Assembly (NCBI RefSeq): GCF_004341625.1 | Contig: NZ_SLZG01000006.1 | Coordinates: 186,001 to 250,000 of the forward strand | Source: Rhizobium sp. BK376 | GTDB lineage: Bacteria > Pseudomonadota > Alphaproteobacteria > Rhizobiales > Rhizobiaceae | Length of the DNA stretch: 64,000 bases | Reading direction: 5' to 3' | Part shown: positions 56,809 through 64,000 of the stretch, in pieces | Numbering within the stretch: position 1 is the first letter of the stretch | Layout: each line of letters opens with the position of its first letter | Notes under the pieces: generated by a model | Databases searched by the model: none | What the model was told of the DNA's origin: nothing | What the model saw: the letters and a program-made list of their open reading frames with translations, nothing else | Made by a program: the position numbers and the translations under genes

Positions 56809-58728
56809 TCAGTGCATGCCGAATACCGTCGGCAGCCATGTGGTGATCTGCGGAAAGAGGATGACGACCACGACGCCCAGGATGAGGAAGGCGTTGTAGT
56901 ACATGCTCGAACGCATCGTCGCATTGATGGGGGCTTCACCGACCGTGCAGGCGATGTAGAAGCCGATACCGATCGGCGGCATCATTACGCCGATGCCCGT
57001 GGCCATGATGATGAGGATTCCAAACTGAAGCGGATCAATGCCCAGCTTGACGGCAAGCGGCAGAAGGATCGGCGCCGATATCAGAATGGCCGGAAAACCT
57101 TCAAGCACGAAGCCGATCACGATGAGAGCCGCGACGCTGACGAAGAGAAAGACCGTTGGGCTTACCGTCTGACTGAACACGCTGACCATCGTCGCGCCGA
57201 GACCATCCACCACGATTGCTTGGACCATCAAATTGGCCATGCCCACCATCAGCAGCACCATACCCGCGACAAGCGCTCCTTCCCGCAGCGCACGCCAGCA
57301 AGAAGCGAGCCCTACGCTCCGGTAGAAGAAGAGTGCTGCGACAAAGCCATATACGACAGCGAAGGAAGAGGACTCCGTCGGCGACGCGATACCACCGACA
57401 AGGCCACCAATGACGATAACGGGCACACCCAGTGCAGGCAGAGCCGGTGGCAGGCTGAACAACGCCCTTTTCAAATTGAACGGAGCACCCTTGGGCCATT
57501 CTCTTTTCCGGCCGCGAAGGACTATCGCGAGAATCAAGGCGATTGCCAGGATCGCCGCCGGCAGAAAGCCCGCAACGAAAAGTGCGCCGACCGAAAGACT
57601 GGTCACCGAGCCCAGTATCAGCATTGCAACGGACGGTGGGATGGTTTCAGCCATGGCAGCAGACGCGGCAAGCACAGCCACGAATTCCGTCGATGGATAG
57701 TTGCGCTCCCGCATCGGGGCCCTCATGACCGATCCAACGGTAGCGATATCGGCGGCCTTGGAGCCGCTGACGCCCGAAAAGACATATGTTGCGAGAACTT
57801 CGGCGATCAGCAGGCCACCCTTCCAATGCCCCACCCATTCCTGGACCATATCGATCAGCTTGCGGGCCATGCCCGTTACATCCATGAGCGCCCCGGCGGC
57901 CATGAAGAACGGGATTGCCAAAAGGACGAAGCTGCTGATGCCATACTGATAGGCGGCCGGAATCCCGACCAGCGGCGCATCGCCTGTCATGACGAAGTAC
58001 AATGCACCACCGGAGGCCAGGATAAACGGGATCGGCGTGCCAGTGACGAAGGCGAAGGCCAGGAAGCCGAGGATGGGCAGGAACGGATCCAGCTCCAGCG
58101 CCCCCGAATAATAGCCGCTGCGAAGAAGCATCACCAAAGCGCCGAGCACAGCCATGATGGCAAACGCGATGGCCAGCCCAGTCCACGAAACGTCCGACAG
58201 CTTCTCGATCGTATAGATGATCGTCAGCACGAGGCCGACGCCTAGCCATATGGCGACAACCCCGAGCGACATTTGCAGAACCGGCAGAACCTGCTTGACC
58301 TGCGCGGCAAAGAAGTCGGGGAAGACGGACAGGGAAAGAAGGCAAAGCGCAATGACGATCAGAAAGCCGCAACTTCTCAGGATGTCGCGCCGAAGCCCGG
58401 TCGCCTGATCAATGATGGCCATATAGGCCATTCCGGATGCCCGCCGCATAAAGGCCGGCGCTCCGAGAAAGGTGATGATGGAAAGGAGAAGCGTGGACAC
58501 ATCGGCAGCCCAGGGCAAATCCTGACCGAGAATGTACCGAAGCATCGTATTGGAGAAGGTCACGACGATATTGATGATCAGCGCGACGACGACGAAAACT
58601 TCGACCGAAAGCGCCAGAGCATCGAACTGGCGGCGGAAGGAGTGCTGAGGTACGTCTAGTCCCGAGGTTTCAAGGACGGGTTCGATGACGCTGTCTTCAT
58701 CGTGAGCGGCAAATCCGTTCATCGTCAT
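56809..58728 (-). CDS. Fused TRAP transporter small and large permease (DctQM)
   Basis: A 639-aa fused permease. The DctQ section covers about residues 35-190 (ALIINIVVTFSNTMLRYILGQDLPWAADVSTLLLSIITFLGAPAFMRRASGMAYMAIID). The DctM section starts near LDPFLPILGFLAFAFVTGTPIPFILASGGALY, with signature stretches SGVSGSKAADIATVG and ETIPPSVAMLILGSVTSLSVGALFVAGFLPA. It overlaps the alpha/beta hydrolase stop by 4 bp (ATGA), with GGAGG upstream, so the two are translationally coupled. It shares architecture with the permease at 46825 but is clearly a different paralogue. Confidence 0.93.
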   Translation of the reverse strand: MTMNGFAAHDEDSVIEPVLETSGLDVPQHSFRRQFDALALSVEVFVVVALIINIVVTFSNTMLRYILGQDLPWAADVSTLLLSIITFLGAPAFMRRASGMAYMAIIDQATGLRRDILRSCGFLIVIALCLLSLSVFPDFFAAQVKQVLPVLQMSLGVVAIWLGVGLVLTIIYTIEKLSDVSWTGLAIAFAIMAVLGALVMLLRSGYYSGALELDPFLPILGFLAFAFVTGTPIPFILASGGALYFVMTGDAPLVGIPAAYQYGISSFVLLAIPFFMAAGALMDVTGMARKLIDMVQEWVGHWKGGLLIAEVLATYVFSGVSGSKAADIATVGSVMRAPMRERNYPSTEFVAVLAASAAMAETIPPSVAMLILGSVTSLSVGALFVAGFLPAAILAIALILAIVLRGRKREWPKGAPFNLKRALFSLPPALPALGVPVIVIGGLVGGIASPTESSSFAVVYGFVAALFFYRSVGLASCWRALREGALVAGMVLLMVGMANLMVQAIVVDGLGATMVSVFSQTVSPTVFLFVSVAALIVIGFVLEGFPAILISAPILLPLAVKLGIDPLQFGILIIMATGIGVMMPPIGIGFYIACTVGEAPINATMRSSMYYNAFLILGVVVVILFPQITTWLPTVFGMH

Positions 58729-59480
58729 GACGACACCTCCGGAGTATGCTCAAGAAGGAAATCACGGGCGCGTTCGATGGCGGCATCCCGGTATTTCGGC
58801 CCTTTCCACGGCGCCAGCACCTCCGCTTTCGTGAGACGGGCGATATCGGCTGAGACGGATACCGGGTGCATCGTGTCGTCGCCGGGCATGAGCAGCGTGG
58901 GCACGGTGGAGGTTGCTGCATATTCCCGGGTCACGCTGAAGATGAAATCGGTGGCGAACATGCGTTCACCCGCCGCCTTCAAGAGCGCTGGATCGACATC
59001 GGACCGACCTGCAACCGTCGACTCCCAGTGGGCGACCTCGCCGTCGACGGCAGCACGGTTGGTGTCGCTGAGCCCGATCGGGTTTTGCAGAATCTGAGCC
59101 GAGACTGTCCCCGGTGCCGCCTGCTCCAGAGCCAGCGCAAAGGAGACGCCGATGCAGCCTCCCATCACATGGCATCGCGTAATGCCGAGATGCTTGAGCA
59201 GTGCAAGATGATCCGCGGTGTAGGAGGACCAGCTGTAGTCCGGACCGATGCTGGCGCGAGAACTCCCGGCATTGCGGACATCGAAGCTAATAACGCGGAA
59301 ATGCGGCGTGAAGACCGGAATGGGATCGCGCCAGTCCTGATCGACGCCGGGACGCGAAGGATTGGTGCGCCAGCGCTCTATCCGCGATCCCAGGAAACCC
59401 GGCGCGAACAGAAGCACCGGATATCCTTCACCGCTTTCCTCATAGAAAATCTCGCCGTCGTTTACCGAAAGTACCGGCAT
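58725..59480 (-). CDS. Alpha/beta hydrolase with cysteine at the nucleophile position
   Basis: A 251-aa alpha/beta hydrolase, first gene of the operon. ATG 59480 with GGGAGGATAGC upstream is clearly the start; a longer frame exists but lacks support. The nucleophile elbow is GGCIG, with Cys109 where Ser is usual, as in dienelactone hydrolase. The acid is Asp201 or Asp202 in LMPGDDTMHPV. The canonical His position after the last strand (VLAPWKGPKYRD) has no His; the nearest are His205 and His245. The oxyanion segment is FAPGFLGSRIERW, and SFDVRNAGSSRAS replaces DxRGxGxS. It might open a lactone, cleave a C-C bond or be a non-hydrolytic binding protein. Confidence 0.85.
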   Translation of the reverse strand: MPVLSVNDGEIFYEESGEGYPVLLFAPGFLGSRIERWRTNPSRPGVDQDWRDPIPVFTPHFRVISFDVRNAGSSRASIGPDYSWSSYTADHLALLKHLGITRCHVMGGCIGVSFALALEQAAPGTVSAQILQNPIGLSDTNRAAVDGEVAHWESTVAGRSDVDPALLKAAGERMFATDFIFSVTREYAATSTVPTLLMPGDDTMHPVSVSADIARLTKAEVLAPWKGPKYRDAAIERARDFLLEHTPEVSS

Positions 59481-59546
59481 CGCTATCCTCCCAGATATGA
59501 CAGTCATTAAGACGTCGTAAACCTGCATAGCAGCATGGGAGCAAAG

Positions 59547-59593
59547 AGAAAAATCGATTGTTTTTAGCCATTCCGATTGATAAAACTTATCAT
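59547..59593 (+). promoter_or_regulatory. Shared 47-nt element, copy 1 (LysR promoter)
   Basis: A 47-nt stretch beginning AGAAAAATCGATT and ending TTATCAT runs up to the LysR start codon. It matches 39 of 47 positions of 61830-61876 without gaps. Its last part is an inverted repeat TGATAA-AAC-TTATCA (59578-59592) abutting the ATG. It lies between the divergent hydrolase/TRAP operon and the LysR gene, the usual place for a LysR binding region. Confidence 0.75.
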
Positions 59594-60491
59594 GGCTATC
59601 ACACTCGCTCAGATACGCGCTTTCGAGCGCATCGCTCGCCTCGGCAGTTTTCATGCGGCCGCGCAGCATGTCGGCATTACGCAGCCGAGCATTTCACATC
59701 GCATCCAGGATCTCGAAGCAGTCCTCGGCACGGAGCTTTTCACCCGCAATGGCCCGAAGGTCACGCTGACGGCTGATGGCCATGCGTTGCTCGAGTATGC
59801 GGACCGGATGCTGGAGACGGCAGACGAGGCGGTGGTCCGCTTCAAGAAACGAAACCCATTGCTTGGCCTCCTGAGACTGGGCGTAAATGAAAGCTTCGCC
59901 CATGTTTGCCTCACCGATCTGATGGGTCGGTTGGAGCAGCAATATCCCAAGCTGAAGACATCGGTCACAGTTGGCGACACCGGCATGATAAGCGCGCTGC
60001 TGAACGACCATCAGCTCGATATCGCTGTCATCTCCGAACCCGGCGTGGCAAGCCATATTCAGCGGGTGCCGATCGGACGAAACGAGCTGGCGTGGATTGC
60101 GAGCAGCAAGCTCAAATTGCCGCCGGGTATTTTGACGCCCGCCGATCTGGCGCAGAACCACCTCATCGTCAGCCCGCAGACGGCACGCCTGCACACCACG
60201 ATGACAAACTGGTTTTCGCTTGGCGGCAGTGCCCCTAGCCGCGTCAGCACCTGCAATAGCCTCTCGGTGACGCTTCTCATGATCAAGAGCGGCTTTGCGA
60301 TTGGTCTTGTTCCTGCGCGCCTGGTCGCGGAGGAGCTTGCGCGAGGGGAATTGATAACAGTCCCGGTGAGCGTTCCCGTCGAGGCGCACCGCGTTTTTCT
60401 TTGCTATCAGATCGTGGAATTCGGGCCTGACCTGGAAGCGATCGTAAGTTTGACCAAGGAACTGATCTCCCATCATCAGTTGTTCAAATGA
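59592..60491 (+). CDS. LysR-family transcriptional regulator
   Basis: A 299-aa regulator starting at ATG 59592 (MAITLAQIRAFERIARLGSF). The winged helix is standard (HAAAQHVGITQPSISHRIQDLEAVLGTELFTRNGPKVTLTADGHALLEYADRML). The effector domain has LLGLLRLGVNESFAHVCLTDLMGRLEQQYPKLKTSVTVGDTG and, near the end, LLMIKSGFAIGLVPARLV. There is no Shine-Dalgarno, and the operator-like repeat touches the start codon, so transcripts may be nearly leaderless. Divergent from the hydrolase/TRAP/aldolase operon, it is its probable activator. The second copy of its upstream element near 61.8 kb suggests wider control. Confidence 0.92.
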   Translation: MAITLAQIRAFERIARLGSFHAAAQHVGITQPSISHRIQDLEAVLGTELFTRNGPKVTLTADGHALLEYADRMLETADEAVVRFKKRNPLLGLLRLGVNESFAHVCLTDLMGRLEQQYPKLKTSVTVGDTGMISALLNDHQLDIAVISEPGVASHIQRVPIGRNELAWIASSKLKLPPGILTPADLAQNHLIVSPQTARLHTTMTNWFSLGGSAPSRVSTCNSLSVTLLMIKSGFAIGLVPARLVAEELARGELITVPVSVPVEAHRVFLCYQIVEFGPDLEAIVSLTKELISHHQLFK

Positions 60492-60505
60492 CCGAAGGGA
60501 AATTG

Positions 60506-60537
60506 GCGCCACGCGCCCAAGGAGCGCGTGGCGCTTT
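60506..60537. terminator. Bidirectional terminator between LysR and Gfo/Idh/MocA genes
   Basis: An 11-bp perfect stem GCGCCACGCGC/GCGCGTGGCGC with a 7-nt loop, followed by TTT on the plus strand and by a short AT stretch on the minus side. It lies in the 64-nt gap between two convergent genes and likely ends both transcripts. Confidence 0.75.
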
Positions 60538-60555
60538 CAGCCGATAGGCAGGGGC

Positions 60556-61662
60556 TTACAGGTAGGCTTGGCGCGAGCCTGTCGATGACGCCGTTTCGAT
60601 CGACTCGATCATCTTGTGTCGGACAAGGGCATCGGAGAACCTCGGTACATGGGACGTTCCGTTGACGATATCCTTGTGCATTAGCGTATAGGCATGGGCG
60701 AGCGTATAGAACATATCGGTCGGAGCACAGGTATGAACCAGTTTATAGGCCTCCGGCACCACCATGTCAGCCAGTTTGCCTCCCTTGCCAGGACCGTGCT
60801 GAATTCGGAAGTCACTATATTGCAATCGGCCCTGGTTGCTGGTGATCACCAGATCTCCCTCTGTGCCATTGATCTCCCAGAGAAAATTGGCGACGGAAGA
60901 TGATCCGGAGCGATAGTGAACCGAGGCGACGGCTCCATTCTGCAAAATGCCGCTGACCGCGATCTGATCGTCGATCGTTTTCGGCACCATTTCGCCCGTA
61001 TCCGTTCGCTTCACCATCGGGAAACGCGTTGCCAGGGTGGCGGATATTTCGGAAAATTCCCCCAGGCACCAGCATAGACCATCAATGGTGTGACCGAACT
61101 GAACCGTCAGCATCGACACCCCGTTTTTACGATCGAGACCATAGACGAGGCGTGGATCGATCGTAGCCCCCCAGGCGCCAGCCGACCCCACCAGTGTGGT
61201 CGAAACCACGTCGCCGATGTGACCTGCTTTCACAAGATCGCGGATATAGCGTAGTGCCGGAGAAGCGCGGCCTTGCAGCCCGACGAAGCCGGTGACGTCA
61301 GCGTCCCGCGACAACGCAGCCATGGCTTCGGCATCCTGCCTGCCATTGCCGAGTGGCCATTCACAATAAACGGGCTTCCCCGCATCGAGGGCGGCCGTAA
61401 CCAAATCCCGGTGATGCGGAACCTTCACCGCAACGACCACGACATCCACATCGGGATGCTTCGCCAGTTGCACCGGATTGTCGAAAAAGGCCGGTACATC
61501 AAATGTCTTTGCAGCCTTCGCAGCCGAGTCGATATTCGACGTGGAGAGCGCCGCAATCTCGTAACCGGTTATAGCCTTCAGTGCCGGAACATGCGCTCTC
61601 GCAGCCCAGGATTCAGCGGAGCTCAAACCGATAATGCCGAGCCGGATTGTTCTATCTACCAT
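60556..61662 (-). CDS. Gfo/Idh/MocA-family oxidoreductase (Gal80/galactose dehydrogenase-like)
   Basis: A 368-aa NAD(P)-dependent dehydrogenase. The Rossmann motif GIIGLSSAESWAARAHVPAL opens the protein. The usual EKP motif is replaced by CEWPLGNGRQDAEAM, a variant seen in Gal80-like members. The substrate domain contains TVQFGHTIDGLCWCLGEFSEI, where GH.ID supplies a candidate catalytic His. GAGGGAAAA precedes ATG 61662. Family enzymes oxidise or reduce sugars, inositols and sugar acids. Its start faces the DapA-family gene across a 357-nt region carrying copy 2 of the LysR element, which suggests it oxidises a sugar feeding into that lyase. Confidence 0.9.
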   Translation of the reverse strand: MVDRTIRLGIIGLSSAESWAARAHVPALKAITGYEIAALSTSNIDSAAKAAKTFDVPAFFDNPVQLAKHPDVDVVVVAVKVPHHRDLVTAALDAGKPVYCEWPLGNGRQDAEAMAALSRDADVTGFVGLQGRASPALRYIRDLVKAGHIGDVVSTTLVGSAGAWGATIDPRLVYGLDRKNGVSMLTVQFGHTIDGLCWCLGEFSEISATLATRFPMVKRTDTGEMVPKTIDDQIAVSGILQNGAVASVHYRSGSSSVANFLWEINGTEGDLVITSNQGRLQYSDFRIQHGPGKGGKLADMVVPEAYKLVHTCAPTDMFYTLAHAYTLMHKDIVNGTSHVPRFSDALVRHKMIESIETASSTGSRQAYL

Positions 61663-61829
61663 TTTTCCCTCTTCACACGCAGTTGCTGCTCAGTCGAGGC
61701 GGGGTCACCATTCCCCGATGTGCTCGTCGGATTGGGACGGTGGCTTCGATAGGAGGCTGAGCTGGATAGCCGCATTCGCGCGTATAAAATTCTGCCTATA
61801 GGCCAGACTGTATCGAAGACTTGGGCCGC

Positions 61830-61876
61830 AGAAAAATCGATTATTTTGCCCCATTGCGATAGATAAATCTCATCAT
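61830..61876 (+). promoter_or_regulatory. Shared 47-nt element, copy 2 (Gfo/DapA intergenic region)
   Basis: This stretch begins AGAAAAATCGATT and ends CTCATCAT, and matches 39 of 47 positions of 59547-59593 in the same orientation. It lies near the middle of the 357-nt divergent region, about 168 nt from the Gfo/Idh/MocA start and 143 nt from the DapA-family start. It is the likely second target of the LysR protein encoded at 59592. Confidence 0.7.
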
Positions 61877-61969
61877 TCTGCAACGATTGAGATGGCTCCC
61901 GGCAGCAAAACTGCAGCTTTGCTCACTGTGACAGTAACAGATGTCAGTGCCGCGATCACCTCTTTACAA

Positions 61970-61981
61970 CTAACATGTTAG
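61970..61981. promoter_or_regulatory. Perfect 12-bp palindrome before the DapA-family gene
   Basis: CTAACATGTTAG lies 38 nt before the TTG start at 62020, with a related half-site GTGTTACG just after. AT-rich palindromes of this size are typical GntR targets, and a GntR gene is encoded two genes downstream at 62929. It is therefore a candidate autoregulatory operator of the dapA-like/GntR/ABC operon. Confidence 0.55.
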
Positions 61982-62019
61982 CGTGTTACGCCTTCAGTGA
62001 ACCGCGGGGAGGATTTTAA

Positions 62020-62901
62020 TTGACGAAGAAATTTGGGCTCTCAGTCGCTCTTGCGACGCCATTTGATTCGACTGGCGCGATCGCAGTCGACGCGATGATC
62101 GAACAGGCAAAGCGTAGCCTCTCGGCAGGCTGCGCCAGCGTAACGCTTTTCGGAACGACCGGTGAAGGTTCTTCTATCGGAACGCATGAGCGTGAGCTTG
62201 TCCTGTCGGCATTTCTAGATGCCGGAATCGCGGCCAACCAGATCGTAGTCGGCGTTCTGGTCGATGCTGCAGAGGATGCGGCCGCGCAGGCGGGATATGC
62301 GCTTGCCAAGGGTGTTCGTAATATCCTGCTTGCGCCCCCTTCCTATTTCAAGAATGTCAGCGACAACGGCCTTTTCGATTGGTTCGGCGCGGTATTTTCG
62401 AAGCTCGGCGACACCGCCCGCGATGTCATCGTCTACAACATTCCGTCGGTGACGATGGTGGCGCTCTCGGTCCCGCTGATCGGCCGGCTTCGCAAGGCTT
62501 TTCCGGCTGTGGTCGGCGTCAAGGATTCCTCGGGCGACTGGCCGTACACCGAATCTCTGCTGAAAGCGCATGGGGATCTGATCATCCTGATCGGTGACGA
62601 GCGGCATCTGGCCAAGGGCGTGCAGCTCGGGGGCCAGGGCGCGATCTCGGGCATGGCAAATTTCCTGCCGCGCGAAGTCAAGGCCATGGCCGAGCACGGA
62701 TATGAGGATAGCCGCATTGCGGACTTCGTGGTCGAACTCCTGAAGCATCCGGTCACACCGGCGGTAAAAGTCATGGTGGCAAGATCGACCGGCGATCAGA
62801 TGTGGCTTGCGGTTCGTCCTCCGCTCGTTTCAATATCCGGCGAAGGGCAAAAGCAGCTGGCCGACGCTTTCGAGTCGCTATTCCGGTCGAAGGCGGCGTG
62901 A
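62020..62901 (+). CDS. DapA/DHDPS-family aldolase or dehydratase
   Basis: A 293-aa class I lyase of the DapA/N-acetylneuraminate lyase family. The Schiff-base Lys168 is in VGVKDSSGDW, the Tyr139 partner in VIVYNIPSV, and the pyruvyl-binding GTTGEG at 45-50. DapA itself is excluded by context; family members include 2-keto-3-deoxygluconate aldolase and keto-deoxy-sugar-acid dehydratases. Translation begins at TTG 62020, supported by GGGGAGGA 6 nt upstream. It heads a plus-strand unit with the GntR gene (27-nt gap) and an ABC sugar-binding protein, and diverges from the Gfo/Idh/MocA gene. Confidence 0.9.
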   Translation: MTKKFGLSVALATPFDSTGAIAVDAMIEQAKRSLSAGCASVTLFGTTGEGSSIGTHERELVLSAFLDAGIAANQIVVGVLVDAAEDAAAQAGYALAKGVRNILLAPPSYFKNVSDNGLFDWFGAVFSKLGDTARDVIVYNIPSVTMVALSVPLIGRLRKAFPAVVGVKDSSGDWPYTESLLKAHGDLIILIGDERHLAKGVQLGGQGAISGMANFLPREVKAMAEHGYEDSRIADFVVELLKHPVTPAVKVMVARSTGDQMWLAVRPPLVSISGEGQKQLADAFESLFRSKAA

Positions 62902-62928
62902 GATTTGGCTGTGCGCGAAGGAGACGCA

Positions 62929-63588
62929 ATGGAGGAAACCGGGGAACAGACGACGCTGAGGGAGAAGGCTTACGAGAGCTTTACCCGCCACCTGCTGGCG
63001 CGCGATGTCCGTCCCGGTCAATTCATTTCACAGCGCCGCCTTGTCGAATTGACGGGGCTGACGCTCGGCGCGATCCGTGAGCTCATCCCCCGCCTTGAGG
63101 CTGAGGGGCTGATCAAAACGGTCCCGCAACGCGGGCTTCAAATCGCGCATATCGATCTCAACCTCATTCGTGAGGCCTTCCAGTTCCGCGTCGTCCTGGA
63201 AAAGGAAGCGGTCGCCGTTTTCACCCGGAAGGCGTCCGACGACGACATCGCGCGGCTCATGAAGCAGCATCGCGATATTGTCGACGCCATCGACAATGGA
63301 GACGGCTCCCACGAGCTTGAACTCCACGCACAGTCGGTCGATTGGGGCATGCATGACGCCTTTATCGATGCGCTCGGCAATACGATCATTTCGAATGCCT
63401 ATCGCGTCAATTCGATCAAGATGCGCCTGATCAGCCAGGAACGCTTTCGTATCGACGGACGCGTCGGGCCGGTCATGGGAGAACATTTGAAGGTTCTGCA
63501 GGCGATCGAACGGCGATCTGCGGAGGACGCCGTCAACAATCTGGTGGCCCATATCCATCACGCAAGGGATCGGGCGCTAGCGATATAG
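62929..63588 (+). CDS. GntR-family regulator, FCD subfamily
   Basis: A 219-aa regulator. Its winged helix is TRHLLARDVRPGQFISQRRLVELTGLTLGAIRELIPRLEAEGLIKTVPQRGLQIAHIDL. The FCD ligand domain follows (IREAFQFRVVLEKEAVAVFTRKASDDDIARLMKQHRDIVDAI; SVDWGMHDAFIDALGNTIISNAY; VMGEHLKVLQAIERRSAEDAVNNLVAHIHHARDRAL) with the conserved metal-type histidines. ATG 62929 has AAGGAG 5 nt upstream, better than TTG 62905. It is encoded between the DapA-family lyase and a sugar-binding protein, so it probably senses the imported sugar acid or its keto-deoxy product. Confidence 0.9.
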   Translation: MEETGEQTTLREKAYESFTRHLLARDVRPGQFISQRRLVELTGLTLGAIRELIPRLEAEGLIKTVPQRGLQIAHIDLNLIREAFQFRVVLEKEAVAVFTRKASDDDIARLMKQHRDIVDAIDNGDGSHELELHAQSVDWGMHDAFIDALGNTIISNAYRVNSIKMRLISQERFRIDGRVGPVMGEHLKVLQAIERRSAEDAVNNLVAHIHHARDRALAI

Positions 63589-63597
63589 AAGACAACA

Positions 63598-63622
63598 GCT
63601 CGGAGTAAGGAGAATTCCGAGC
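63598..63622. other. Inverted repeat before the binding-protein gene
   Basis: GCTCGGA/TCCGAGC, a perfect 7-bp inverted repeat with an 11-nt loop, lies 10 nt after the GntR stop and 20 nt before ATG 63642. No U-run follows. It may insulate the highly expressed binding-protein gene from the upstream message, or protect a processed 5' end. Confidence 0.4.
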
Positions 63623-63641
63623 GCCAAGGAGGAAAAATAAC

Positions 63642-64000
63642 ATGCCGACATCATTCATGAATCCGACACGCCGCGGCTTTCTCGCCGGCACGGCCGCCGT
63701 CGGCGCTGCAGGTCTTCTGGGCGTTCGCCCGGCATCGGCTGCGGTGGATTGGAAGCGCTTTTCCGGCACGACGCTGGAAGTGAACCTGATCAAGAGCCCG
63801 CGCAGCGAGACCATTCTCAAATATCTGAGCGAATTCGAGGCGCTGACTGGCATCAAGGTCAATGCCGAGGCAACGCCGGAGCAGCAGCAGCGCCAGAAGA
63901 CGACGATCGAGCTCAGCTCCGGAAAGCCGAGCTTCGACGTCGTTCACCTGAGCTACCACGTCCAGAAGCGTCAGTTCGAAAAGGGCGGTTGGCTTGCCGA
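63642..64000 (+). CDS. ABC transporter extracellular solute-binding protein, 3' end missing
   Basis: An open frame of 119 codons runs off the window end. Start ATG 63642 has AAGGAGG 9 nt upstream. The N-terminus is a twin-arginine signal (PTRRGFLAGTAAVGAAGLLG, cleavage near ASA). The mature part resembles family-1 sugar-binding proteins: TLEVNLIKSPRSETILKYLSEFEALTGIKVNAEATPEQQQRQKTTIELSSGKPSFDVVHLSYH. Tat export of an ABC receptor is less usual than Sec export and suggests that folding or a cofactor happens in the cytoplasm. It follows the GntR gene, and permease genes probably lie beyond the window. Confidence 0.85.
   Translation, partial: MPTSFMNPTRRGFLAGTAAVGAAGLLGVRPASAAVDWKRFSGTTLEVNLIKSPRSETILKYLSEFEALTGIKVNAEATPEQQQRQKTTIELSSGKPSFDVVHLSYHVQKRQFEKGGWLA

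Noticed and set aside
56794..58245. 483-codon plus-strand frame opposite the second TRAP permease
   Set aside because: His/Asp/Arg/Gln-rich shadow of a hydrophobic membrane protein gene, a typical antisense artefact.

Overview
The window looks like a megaplasmid or accessory-chromosome segment of a Rhizobium/Agrobacterium-type alphaproteobacterium. The reasons are the glxABCD-glnT-purU gene set known from Sinorhizobium, the density of ABC and TRAP transporters each paired with its own regulator, the fused TRAP DctQM permeases, the G+C-rich codon use, and a CTCCCC/GGGGAG-type rhizobial intergenic palindrome near 10.1 kb. No rRNA, tRNA, CRISPR array, transposase or integrase was seen. No origin was recognised.

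Layout. 1-6.5 kb: the end of an HlyD/EmrA-type adaptor with its MFS pump, an ArsR regulator, an aldo/keto reductase and a TetR regulator, then a minus-strand SDR / NTF2-like / DUF3237 group. 6.8-13.1 kb: a GntR-controlled sugar-type ABC importer operon that carries a Cys/Met-metabolism PLP enzyme. 13.3-15.8 kb: a flavin amine oxidase, a possible 46-aa membrane peptide and a periplasmic protein with three exactly spaced four-cysteine repeats. 15.8-24.4 kb: an RND efflux pair, a ChaA-like antiporter, an HPP/CBS protein and an old yellow enzyme. 24.6-32.4 kb: an FdhF/YdeP-type molybdoenzyme, a two-component system, an extra TatA, two alpha/beta hydrolases with twin-arginine signals, and an OhrR-like regulator with operator palindromes.

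32.4-45.0 kb is the best understood block, a methylated-amine catabolic island. Two regulators (GlxA-type AraC and XRE-cupin) precede GlxBCD/MgsABC-like N-methylglutamate synthase subunits, a type III glutamine synthetase (GlnT/GmaS-like), PurU, a GcvT-like protein, a zinc-ribbon DmmA-family protein, a flavin/[2Fe-2S] reductase, a DUF3445 haem N-demethylase and a trimethylamine monooxygenase, closed by a strong terminator. Trimethylamine would be oxidised, dimethylamine demethylated, and methylamine captured on glutamate. Released C1 units would go through tetrahydrofolate and PurU. TMAO demethylase and N-methylglutamate dehydrogenase are not in the window.

45.0-64.0 kb is carbon catabolism. 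A LacI regulator faces a TRAP transporter plus HD-domain protein across a perfect operator. A roughly 9.3-kb minus-strand operon (59480 to 50159) then encodes an unusual alpha/beta hydrolase, a second TRAP transporter, a 2-hydroxyacid dehydrogenase, an HpcH-type aldolase, a 2-keto-4-pentenoate hydratase-like enzyme, a YqhD-type alcohol dehydrogenase and a fused dihydroxyacetone kinase, divergent from a LysR gene. Next come a Gfo/Idh/MocA oxidoreductase, a DapA-family lyase, a GntR regulator and the start of another sugar-binding protein. A 47-nt element is shared between the LysR promoter and the Gfo/DapA intergenic region. It suggests that one LysR protein controls both halves as a single, apparently undescribed, catabolic pathway.
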